A DNA stretch of 48,472 nt from the NCBI GenBank assembly GCA_026003075.1, contig BPGO01000014.1, forward strand, positions 1 through 48,472. The letters are read 5' to 3'. Shown here in pieces: positions 15,063 to 22,364 of the stretch (within the stretch, counting starts at the first letter, position 1; each line of letters opens with the position of its first letter). A model generated the notes under the pieces. That model was not told where the DNA came from. It made no database searches and saw only the letters and a program-made list of their open reading frames with translations. The position numbers and the translations under genes were made by a program. Source of the stretch: Fimbriimonadales bacterium. GTDB lineage: Bacteria; Armatimonadota; Fimbriimonadia; Fimbriimonadales; GBS-DC.

Positions 15063-16271
15063 ATGAATATGAACCAGATGCCAACGACACCAGCGAGTGC
15101 AGGTGGGGCGACAACCACCGCACCTGCCGCGCCTGTAGTGGCGCAACCGCGCAGCCTCGAAGATGTCCACATCGACGAGCTGCTCTATATCGTCACCGAA
15201 AAAGGCGCATCCGACCTGCACTTGTGCCCCTTTGTGGAGCCAGTCATTCGCGTCGACGGGCAGCTGATCCGCCTCAACTACGAAAAAGCCCAGCCAACCC
15301 AGACGCAGCGCATGATGTATGAAATCCTGACCGACGAACAGATTCAAAAGTTCGAAACCAATTACGAACTCGACTTCTCGTACAGTTTGCACAAAATCGC
15401 GCGCTTCCGCGTGAATGTGTATAAAGATAAGGGCGCCGTGGCGGCAGCATTCCGCTTAATCCCCGCCCGTGTGCCCACGATTCGCGAGTTGAATCTGCCG
15501 CCGGTGTTGGAAGAACTTACCCGCCGCCCGCGCGGACTGATTCTCGTCACTGGACCCACCGGATCGGGCAAGTCCACCACGCTCGCGGCGATGATTAACC
15601 AAATTAACACCGAGCGCAGCGTCCACATCATCACCGTCGAAGACCCGATTGAGTACCTGCACCAGCACCGTTCCAGCATCATCAACCAGCGTGAGTTGGG
15701 GCAGGATACCAAATCGTTCGCGGCAGCGCTCCGTTCCGCGTTGCGTGAAGACCCCGATGTGATTCTGGTCGGCGAGATGCGCGACTTGGAGACGATTCAG
15801 CTCGCCATCACCGCCGCCGAGACCGGGCACTTGGTCTTCGCGACACTCCACACGAACAACGCTGCCGAGTCGATTGACCGTATCGTGGATGTGTTCCCGC
15901 CGGGGCAGCAAGAGCAGATCCGTATTCAGCTGGCGAACAACCTTCAGGCGATTATCAGCCAGCAGTTGCTGCCGCGCGCGGGTCAGCCCGGTCGCGTGCC
16001 TGCTGTCGAGGTGATGATCGCCACCCCTGCGATTCGGAACCTCATTCGCGAGAACAAGACGCACCAAATCCACACGATGATTCAGACCAGCGGGCAGCTG
16101 GGCATGCAGACGATGGATCAGTCGCTGCGTGACCTGTATGTGAAGGGCTGGGTGACCTACGAAGAGGCGATGTCGCGGGCGATTAACCCCGACGAGCTGC
16201 GCAAGATGATTGCGCCGACAGGAGGCGTGCCCGGCGCGCCTGGTACCCCACCGCCCCCACGCGGACGCTAA
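15063..16271 (+). CDS. pilT: Pilus retraction ATPase PilT
   Basis: A 402-residue PilT ATPase that depolymerises the type IV pilus and drives twitching. A 30-residue Ala/Thr/Pro-rich N-terminal extension precedes the conserved start IDELLYIVTEKGASDLHL. Walker A is GPTGSGKST from Gly164, followed by the Asp box TVEDPIEYLH, Walker B ILVGEMRDLETI, the His box ATLHTNNAAESIDRIVDVFP, and the AIRNLIRENKTHQI region typical of PilT. It lacks the zinc Cys pairs of PilB. AAGGAGG at 15044-15050 is 12 bases before the ATG, slightly long spacing. It ends with a Pro/Gly-rich tail. The gene sits between pilB and pilC as in many type IV pilus operons. Confidence 0.95.
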   Translation: MNMNQMPTTPASAGGATTTAPAAPVVAQPRSLEDVHIDELLYIVTEKGASDLHLCPFVEPVIRVDGQLIRLNYEKAQPTQTQRMMYEILTDEQIQKFETNYELDFSYSLHKIARFRVNVYKDKGAVAAAFRLIPARVPTIRELNLPPVLEELTRRPRGLILVTGPTGSGKSTTLAAMINQINTERSVHIITVEDPIEYLHQHRSSIINQRELGQDTKSFAAALRSALREDPDVILVGEMRDLETIQLAITAAETGHLVFATLHTNNAAESIDRIVDVFPPGQQEQIRIQLANNLQAIISQQLLPRAGQPGRVPAVEVMIATPAIRNLIRENKTHQIHTMIQTSGQLGMQTMDQSLRDLYVKGWVTYEEAMSRAINPDELRKMIAPTGGVPGAPGTPPPPRGR

Positions 16272-16292
16272 GGTTCAGGAGGCGACAAGGTT

Positions 16293-17513
16293 ATGCCGTA
16301 CTTCAACTACACGATTCGAGACGCTAACGGGCAAACCCGTTCCGGCAAGGTCGAAGCGCCCAACGCCGAGGAACTCAAGAAACGCTTGCAGGCGGAAGGG
16401 CTGCAGGTCATCGAGATAACGGAAGACCGTAAAGCGCCGCGCGTGCCTGCAGGCGGCTATGGGCGTGTGAAGTTGAGCGACCTCGCCATCTTCGCGCGTC
16501 AGTTCTCCACCATGCTGGATGCGGGCGTGTCGCTCATTCGCTGCCTCGATGTGCTGCAGGCACAGACCAACAACGCCCGTTTGCGCAAAATCCTGGTCGA
16601 TCTCTCTGCCCGCGTCGAATCGGGCGAGAGCCTGTCGCGCTCGATGGCGCGTCACCCAAAAGCGTTTAGCCAACTCATCATCGGGCTCATCCGCGCAGGC
16701 GAGGTCGGCGGCGTGCTCGAAGAGTCGCTCCAGCGCATCGCAGCCTTCTTGGAGAAGGATGTGGAGCTGCGGCGTAAAATCCGCTCCGCACTCACTTACC
16801 CCGTGATCGTGTTGCTGGCGGCGATTGGAATCGTGATTTTCTTGGTGTCATGGCTCGTGCCGCAGTTCGCCAGCTTGTTCAAAGAGCTGGGCATCAAGGA
16901 GATGCCCGCACCCACGCAGTTCCTAATCGACCTCAGCGCGTTGTTCACCCAGCGCTGGTATGTGGTGATTATTGCGGTCGTTGCTGTCCTGGTGGCTTAC
17001 AAACTCTTTGTGAGTACGCGCGTGGGCAGGCGCGTCGCCGATCGAGTGAAACTGCGTATCCCCGTGTTCGGACCGCTGCACCACAAAATCGTGATGGCGC
17101 GCTTTAGCCGCACGATGGGCACACTGCTCGCTTCGGGAGTGCCTATCCTGCAGGCAATGGAGACCGTCGCTGGCGTGGTGGGCAATTCGGTCGTGGCGGA
17201 TGCGGTCATCGAGTCGCGCTCCCGTATTCGCGAGGGTGAAAAAATCGCCGACCCACTCCAGCGCAGCAAGATGTTCCCGCCGATGGTGGTGCATATGGTC
17301 AGTGTCGGCGAGGAGTCAGGCTCGCTGGATCACATGCTCAACAAAATCGCCGACTTCTACGAGAACGAGGTGGAGATGACCATCGCCAGTCTCACCGCCG
17401 CGATTGAGCCTGTGATGATCGTGCTGTTGGGCTTCATCGTCGGCTTCATCGTCATCTCGATGTTCCTGCCGATGATTGAGGTTATCTCGAACCTCAGCCA
17501 GAACCAGAGTTAA
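16293..17513 (+). CDS. pilC: Type IV pilus inner-membrane platform protein PilC
   Basis: A 406-residue GspF/PilC protein. Two T2SSF domains are visible: the first around FARQFSTMLDAGVSLIRCLDVLQ to GLIRAGEVGG, the second around FSRTMGTLLASGVPILQAMETVA to VSVGEESGSLDHML. Three membrane segments follow the family layout: two central (about 170-192 and 218-240) and one C-terminal (VMIVLLGFIVGFIVISMFLPM). It forms the platform on which PilB and PilT act. The stop codon overlaps the pilD ATG by one base (TAATG). Confidence 0.95.
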   Translation: MPYFNYTIRDANGQTRSGKVEAPNAEELKKRLQAEGLQVIEITEDRKAPRVPAGGYGRVKLSDLAIFARQFSTMLDAGVSLIRCLDVLQAQTNNARLRKILVDLSARVESGESLSRSMARHPKAFSQLIIGLIRAGEVGGVLEESLQRIAAFLEKDVELRRKIRSALTYPVIVLLAAIGIVIFLVSWLVPQFASLFKELGIKEMPAPTQFLIDLSALFTQRWYVVIIAVVAVLVAYKLFVSTRVGRRVADRVKLRIPVFGPLHHKIVMARFSRTMGTLLASGVPILQAMETVAGVVGNSVVADAVIESRSRIREGEKIADPLQRSKMFPPMVVHMVSVGEESGSLDHMLNKIADFYENEVEMTIASLTAAIEPVMIVLLGFIVGFIVISMFLPMIEVISNLSQNQS

Positions 17514-18547
17514 TGCTTCCTGCGTGGAGCATTGTGTTCGGAGTCGCGTTCGGGGCGGCGGTAGGCAGCTTCTTGAATGTGCTGATCCACCGCCTGCCCC
17601 GAAGTCTTTCGATAGCATTCCCCCCGTCGCACTGCCCGGCGTGTGGGCATCGGCTGGGCGTGCGCGACCTTGTGCCGCTCCTGAGTTATCTTTTTCAAGG
17701 CGGGAAGTGCCGCTATTGCCGTGCTGCCATCCCGATTCGCTACTTCTTGGTGGAGCTATGGAACGCAGCGCTCTGGGCATGGCTGTGGTATCAGTGGCTC
17801 ATCGTGGGCGAATCGCCGTTGCGGTTTGTGTTCTACGCGCTGGCAGCGTCGGTGCTAATTGCCATCTTTTTTATTGATCTCCAGCACTACATTATCCCCG
17901 ATGAGTTGAATGTTGCCTTGCTGATTTTGGGGTTGCTGCATGCGGGCTTGCTTAAAGGCGCGCCAACCGATTGGGATTGGACGGCGCTGGGGGTGTTGAA
18001 TCTGCGCAACGCGGCACTGGGGGCATTAATCGGCGCAGGGTTGTTCAGTCTGATCGCGATTCTGGGGCGCATCGGCTTCCGCAAGGATGCGATGGGGCAT
18101 GGCGATATCAAATTAGTGCGCGGGATGGGTGCGCTGTTGCTCACGCCGGGCATGCTGGTCGCTTTCGCCATCGCCATCGCAACCGGCGCGATTCTGGGCG
18201 GACTATGGACGCTCCTGCGTCGTCGTAAAGCGACGCCAACACCCGACGAACAGGCAAACGAAGAAGCGCCAATCCCCCCAGAGCCGATAGGGAGCCTGTT
18301 GCTTTCGTGCGCGTTATACACACTGTGGGTCGATGCGCTGATTACGCTGCTACCGCGCCGCGTGCAACAGCGCGTTTACGCCTCATTAGGGCAGCCCGAC
18401 GAGGAAATCGTCGACGAGTCGTTCGAAGAGACGCCCACCATGCTGCCGTTCGGACCGTTTCTGGCGGTCGGTGCGTTGGCGACGATGCTCTTCGGCAGCG
18501 CATTCGCAGGGTGGGTAAAAGCCTATTTGGAATGGGCAGGGTTTTAG
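17513..18547 (+). CDS. pilD: Prepilin leader peptidase/N-methyltransferase PilD
   Basis: A 344-residue membrane aspartic protease that cuts the leader of type IV prepilins and methylates the new N-terminus. The N-terminal GSFLNVLIHRLP and zinc-binding Cys pairs (Cys41/44 and Cys66/69) mark the methyltransferase part. The catalytic aspartates are Asp122 in FFIDLQHYIIPDELN and Asp198 in GHGDIKL. It is longer than usual because of an Arg/Pro/Glu-rich cytoplasmic loop (about 228-260) and a C-terminal extension of about 90 residues with a last membrane segment. Substrates in this window include the DUF1559 prepilin. The start overlaps the pilC stop by one base. Confidence 0.94.
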   Translation: MLPAWSIVFGVAFGAAVGSFLNVLIHRLPRSLSIAFPPSHCPACGHRLGVRDLVPLLSYLFQGGKCRYCRAAIPIRYFLVELWNAALWAWLWYQWLIVGESPLRFVFYALAASVLIAIFFIDLQHYIIPDELNVALLILGLLHAGLLKGAPTDWDWTALGVLNLRNAALGALIGAGLFSLIAILGRIGFRKDAMGHGDIKLVRGMGALLLTPGMLVAFAIAIATGAILGGLWTLLRRRKATPTPDEQANEEAPIPPEPIGSLLLSCALYTLWVDALITLLPRRVQQRVYASLGQPDEEIVDESFEETPTMLPFGPFLAVGALATMLFGSAFAGWVKAYLEWAGF

Positions 18548-18550
18548 GGG

Positions 18551-18556
18551 TATAAT
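18551..18556 (+). promoter_or_regulatory. -10 box of tatA-secG
   Basis: TATAAT directly after the pilD stop, 30 bases before the tatA ATG at 18587. Confidence 0.45.
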
Positions 18557-18586
18557 AGGGTTGCCGTGCACCGCGGCAGGGAGACT

Positions 18587-18817
18587 ATGTTCGGAAGCAT
18601 CGGGTTTACCGAAATCATGGTGTTGTTCGTGATCGCGCTGCTTATCTTCGGCCCGCGCAAACTGCCGGAGATTGCACGCTCGGTCGGGCAAGCCATGCGC
18701 GAATTCAAAAAAGCCGGCGAAGAGGTCACACGCTCGTTGGAGGAGCCTGTCGACGAAATCCGCGAGCGCATTCAAAATATCGACTACTACGACGAGGAGC
18801 GACAATGGAGATCTTGA
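18587..18817 (+). CDS. tatA: Twin-arginine translocase subunit TatA
   Basis: A 76-residue TatA/TatE protein that forms the pore of the twin-arginine export system. It has the short periplasmic start (MFGSIGFTEIM), one membrane helix (VLFVIALLIFG), the FGPRKLPEIARSVGQ amphipathic helix and an acidic tail. ATG 18587 follows AGGGAG five bases upstream and is preferred over GTG 18566. No tatC is present here. Its last 13 bases overlap secG, so two different export systems are translationally linked. The NosZ in this window has no twin-arginine signal, so it is not an obvious client. Confidence 0.92.
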   Translation: MFGSIGFTEIMVLFVIALLIFGPRKLPEIARSVGQAMREFKKAGEEVTRSLEEPVDEIRERIQNIDYYDEERQWRS

Positions 18818-19035
18818 AAATCATCCTGACATGGGTAGATATGTTGATTATGGCGGCATTTATCGGGCTGGTCGCCATCCAGACCTCGCGCTCAGAAGGC
18901 ATCTTCAGCCCCGGCGCTGCAGACAGCATGTTCGGCAAGGCGAAGCCCGGTTTCGAAGATAACTTGTCGCGCCTGACGCTGATTTTAGCCGTTACAATGT
19001 TCGCTCTGACCGCCATCGTCACCTACATGCCCTGA
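18805..19035 (+). CDS. secG: Preprotein translocase subunit SecG
   Basis: A 76-residue SecG, the small third subunit of the SecYEG channel. Two membrane helices (about 5-25 and 55-74) flank the conserved cytoplasmic loop with SRSEGIFSPGAADSMFGKA, where SecG proteins carry a Gly/Ser-rich turn. Start ATG 18805 has GAGGAG before it and lies inside the tatA 3' end. The TGA stop overlaps the next ATG by one base. Confidence 0.88.
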   Translation: MEILKIILTWVDMLIMAAFIGLVAIQTSRSEGIFSPGAADSMFGKAKPGFEDNLSRLTLILAVTMFALTAIVTYMP

Positions 19036-19679
19036 TGGTTCCTATTGTCGAAAAACTCACTCTGGGCGTGCTGCAAGCAAACTGCTACATCGTGCAGTGC
19101 CCCGCCACGCGCGAGACCGTTGTGATTGACCCCGGGCTGGAACCTGAGCGGATTATAGAACGCCTGCACGCGCTGGGCGACCCCAATGTTGTTGCTTTGT
19201 TGGCAACGCACGGGCACTTCGACCATGTAGTGGGTGTGCGGGCGTTGCAAGAGTACACCCGCGCACCGTTCTGGATTGCCCGCGAGGAGTGGGAGCTCTG
19301 GGCGCGGCACGCCCACGAGCATCCCGTCTTCCTCAACTTGCCCCCAACCGAGCCAGTACCACCGCCCGACCGGTTTCTCAGTGAAGGCGATCAGTTCACG
19401 GTCGGCACGCTGGAGTTTGAGGTGCTCGCACTGCGCGGGCACGCGCCCGACCATCTCGGCTTCCTCTTGAAAAACACACAGCCGATGCACCTGTTCTGCG
19501 GCGACGCCATCTTTGCAGGCAGCGTCGGGCGCACCGACATCCCCTACGCCGATTTGGATACTCTGCGCGAACACCTGCATACGCGCGTGCTAAACCTGCC
19601 CGACGACACCATCCTGCACCCGGGACACGGACCCGACACCACCGTCGGCATCGAACGGGCAACGAACCCTTATTTGTAA
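19035..19679 (+). CDS. MBL-fold metallo-hydrolase, glyoxalase II-like
   Basis: A 214-residue metallo-beta-lactamase-fold enzyme. The metal motif THGHFDHVVG (His59, His61, Asp63, His64) is intact, followed by a second histidine in LRGHAPDHLGF, the Asp in FCGDAIFAGSVGRTDIP and a final His in LHPGHGPDT. The layout matches the YcbL/glyoxalase II-like subgroup that hydrolyses thioesters such as S-lactoylglutathione; the exact substrate is unknown. It is cytoplasmic, with no signal peptide. The ATG overlaps the secG stop (TGATG). Confidence 0.88.
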   Translation: MVPIVEKLTLGVLQANCYIVQCPATRETVVIDPGLEPERIIERLHALGDPNVVALLATHGHFDHVVGVRALQEYTRAPFWIAREEWELWARHAHEHPVFLNLPPTEPVPPPDRFLSEGDQFTVGTLEFEVLALRGHAPDHLGFLLKNTQPMHLFCGDAIFAGSVGRTDIPYADLDTLREHLHTRVLNLPDDTILHPGHGPDTTVGIERATNPYL

Positions 19680-19692
19680 GGAGGAACAGACC

Positions 19693-20460
19693 ATGCCCTC
19701 AATCGGATTACAACTCTACACCCTGCGCGATGACTTGAAGGCGGACTTTGAAGGCACGATTCGCGCCGTCGCGCAGATGGGCTATGAGTATATCGAAACG
19801 ACGGGCTTTATGGGCGAGCATAGCCCCGTAATGCGGCAACTGATTCAGGAAACGAATCTTAAAATCGCGGGGCTGGGCTTCGATATCAACACGCTGGAGA
19901 ACGAGCCCCAGCAGGTCATCGATGCCTGTAAGGAGTGGAATGCCCACTATGCCGTGACCTTCTGGATTGACGAGTCGCAACGCAAAAGCGCCGACGACTG
20001 GAAGCGCATCGCAGAACGGTTCAATCGGATTGGCGAGTCACTGGCATCTGGCGGCGTGCCGTTCCTCTATCACCTACACGGCTACGAGTTCGTCGCATAC
20101 AACGGCAAACGCGCTATCGACATTTTGATGGAACACACCGACCCACGCTACTTCAATCTGGAACCCGACACCTACTGGGTGGAGTACGGTGGGGTGGACG
20201 CCGTCGCACTGTGCCAGCAGTATGCCGACCGCATCCGCGCCCTGCATCTGAAAGACTACATCAGCAAGCCCGAAATGCATGATATCGAGGTGGGCGAGGG
20301 AGCTATCGATATGCACACGATTCTCAAACTCGCCTTGCAGCATGGCTGGCAGTGGCTGATTATCGAGCAGGAGCGCTACCAGCGCACGCCTCTCGAAAGC
20401 GCCGCGCGCTGCTTGCAGAATGTGAAGCGGATGCTGCAAGCGCTGCAAGCAGGCTCCTGA
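19693..20460 (+). CDS. Sugar phosphate isomerase/epimerase, xylose isomerase-like TIM barrel
   Basis: A 255-residue TIM-barrel protein of the sugar phosphate isomerase/epimerase (AP endonuclease 2) superfamily. It begins IGLQLYTLRDD and shows metal-site candidates at the usual places: YHLHGYEF, NLEPDTYWVEYGG, ALHLKDY and LIIEQE. GAGAID before the last helices is typical as GEGAID here. It likely isomerises or epimerises a sugar or its derivative in the cytoplasm; no neighbour indicates which. A good AAGGAGG precedes the ATG by eight bases, and it follows the MBL gene by 13 bases. Confidence 0.82.
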   Translation: MPSIGLQLYTLRDDLKADFEGTIRAVAQMGYEYIETTGFMGEHSPVMRQLIQETNLKIAGLGFDINTLENEPQQVIDACKEWNAHYAVTFWIDESQRKSADDWKRIAERFNRIGESLASGGVPFLYHLHGYEFVAYNGKRAIDILMEHTDPRYFNLEPDTYWVEYGGVDAVALCQQYADRIRALHLKDYISKPEMHDIEVGEGAIDMHTILKLALQHGWQWLIIEQERYQRTPLESAARCLQNVKRMLQALQAGS

Positions 20461-20547
20461 ACCGACAGGAAAAACACCCACCCCGCTGAACCGTCGAAAT
20501 AGTGCGATAACGGGAATGTCATCGCACCCAACCGACAGGAGGCGACG

Positions 20548-21900
20548 ATGGACCGAACGCAACAGATGGGACCACTGGGCGACCCGAACCGCACGCAGGC
20601 GATGCAGATGCCTGTGTTAGACCCCACGCGCACACAGGCGATGCCGCAATTGGGAGGCGCGCCGCTACAGCCCTCGCTCAGTATGGAGGTGGTGTTGGGA
20701 AGGCGGTACGCGCTGGCGCAAAGCATCGCACGCGAAGGAATGCTCATCTCTATCCGTGCGGTGCAAACCGCTGCAGGACGCGCGCCGCTCAACCTCTGCC
20801 TCGTGTTAGACCGCAGCGGCTCGATGGAAGGGGCGCCGTTCGAATACGCCAAGCAAGCCTGCGCCTACATCGTGGATCAACTCACCGAGCAGGATGTGCT
20901 CTCCATCGTGACCTTCTCCGATGCGGTGGATGTGGTGATGCCCCCGCGCAAAATCGTGAACAAGCAGTTGGTGAAAGACCACATCATGCGCCTGACCGTC
21001 GGCGACACGACAAACATCTACGACGCGCTGGTGGTGGGCACACAGCAGATTACAAGCACACCGCTGCCAGGCTACCAGAGCCACCTGATTCTGCTTACTG
21101 ACGGCGAGCCAACCACGGGGATTAAAGATTTCGCGACCATCGTGGGCGCGGCGGCGAAAGCGAAAGAGTTCGGCTTCCATATCACTGCGCTCGGTTTCGG
21201 ACCCGACTACAACGAAGAACTGCTGGCAGGCATCGCGCGACGCAGCGGCGGCAAGTATTACTACATCGACCAGCCCCACAAAATCCCCGAAGTGTTCCAG
21301 CAGGAACTGGTGCGCCTGATGACAGTGGTGGCACGCAATCCCGTGCTGGAGATTCAACTGGCGCGCTGGGTACAGGTGCGCCAAGCGTTCGGGGGCGAGC
21401 TGAAACTGCAAGGGCGCACCGCGACCCTATCGCTGGTCGATGTGGAGCGCGGCAGTACGCTAAACCCCATCTTAGAGCTGGAGTTCCCGAACCACCCCGC
21501 CGGCATTTACCGTATTGCGAAAATCACCCTCCGTTGGGAAGACATCGTGACGGGGCGCACCGAAAGCGCAACTGCCGACGCCGTGCTGGAGTTCACCACC
21601 GACCCCGCACTCGCCAACCAACCGCAAGACCCACGCGTGGCGAACGAGCTACAGGTGGCGGTCGCCTCCCGTTCGCTGGAGAAGACGATTATGGGCATGC
21701 GCGCCCAGCAGTTAGACCGCACCCAAGCGTTGGCGGAGCTGCAGCGCACCCAAGCGATTTTGCTCAGTCAGGGGCGCACCCAAGAAGCGCAAGAGGTCAC
21801 CCAAGCCATCCGCGCCTTGCAAACCCAAGACACCAACACCGCCGAGAAAACCCTGATGGGTACCCTGGTCAACTTAGAACAGGGGAAGCGTGAGGGGTAA
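20548..21900 (+). CDS. VWA-domain protein with TQ-motif tails
   Basis: A 450-residue cytoplasmic-looking protein with a von Willebrand factor A domain at about 82-260. The MIDAS metal site is intact: DRSGS (Asp88, Ser90, Ser92), Thr154/155 in GDTTN, and Asp185 in LLTDGEPTTG. Around it lie unusual tails: the first 32 residues contain RTQQM, RTQAM and RTQAM, and residues about 390-435 contain RTQAL, RTQAI, RTQEA, VTQAI and QTQDT. Such repeated Thr-Gln sites could be kinase targets read by FHA domains; this is inference. A beta-sandwich region follows the VWA domain. It has its own AGGAGG, and runs convergent into nosL with only five bases between the stops. Confidence 0.8.
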   Translation: MDRTQQMGPLGDPNRTQAMQMPVLDPTRTQAMPQLGGAPLQPSLSMEVVLGRRYALAQSIAREGMLISIRAVQTAAGRAPLNLCLVLDRSGSMEGAPFEYAKQACAYIVDQLTEQDVLSIVTFSDAVDVVMPPRKIVNKQLVKDHIMRLTVGDTTNIYDALVVGTQQITSTPLPGYQSHLILLTDGEPTTGIKDFATIVGAAAKAKEFGFHITALGFGPDYNEELLAGIARRSGGKYYYIDQPHKIPEVFQQELVRLMTVVARNPVLEIQLARWVQVRQAFGGELKLQGRTATLSLVDVERGSTLNPILELEFPNHPAGIYRIAKITLRWEDIVTGRTESATADAVLEFTTDPALANQPQDPRVANELQVAVASRSLEKTIMGMRAQQLDRTQALAELQRTQAILLSQGRTQEAQEVTQAIRALQTQDTNTAEKTLMGTLVNLEQGKREG

Positions 21901-21905
21901 GTCTC

Positions 21906-22364
21906 TCAACGCCCCCATTCTCGCTGTGCTTCGCCAAAGGTCAGCACCTTGCCGCCGCCATACTGCTTCAGCAATGTCTCGGCTCGCTCGCGGGTGCGCA
22001 CCGCTGCAGTGCGACTGCCCATCGGCGTCTGGAGCGATTCTGTTCGGGCATAGAGCGCCTGAACGCCGTCCAGCCACTGCTCCGGCTGGTCGTAATCCGC
22101 CACGAAGTAGCGCTTCGGCTGGATACGCCCCGACCGTGCATGGAGGAACATGCAGTTGAGATCATCGTACTTGTGATACTCGCCTTCTGTATCCTGAATG
22201 ACGCACGCGAATCGGGCATCGTTGATAAGCATCCCGCAGTTGGCACACGGATCCTCACCCAGTCGCACTTTCGGTAGCGTGTCGCTCGTGCGTTGGCAAG
22301 CGCCCAACACGAGCGCACAGAACCCTACGAAGCACCAGAGCAGGTATTGGCTGTTTTTTCTCAT
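21906..22364 (-). CDS. nosL: NosL copper chaperone lipoprotein
   Basis: A 152-residue NosL, an outer-face lipoprotein that binds Cu(I) and supplies it to NosDFY and NosZ. The lipobox LGAC has the acylated Cys23. The copper site EDPCANCGM (Cys40, Cys43, Met45) is followed by the NosL patterns HKYDDLNCMFLHAR, YFVADY and TPMGSRTAAVRTRERAETLLKQYGG. Start ATG 22364 overlaps the stop of the NosDFY fusion by four bases, so it is translationally coupled as the last gene of the operon. An open frame continues upstream to 23192 but is antisense noise over the fusion gene. Confidence 0.93.
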   Translation of the reverse strand: MRKNSQYLLWCFVGFCALVLGACQRTSDTLPKVRLGEDPCANCGMLINDARFACVIQDTEGEYHKYDDLNCMFLHARSGRIQPKRYFVADYDQPEQWLDGVQALYARTESLQTPMGSRTAAVRTRERAETLLKQYGGGKVLTFGEAQREWGR

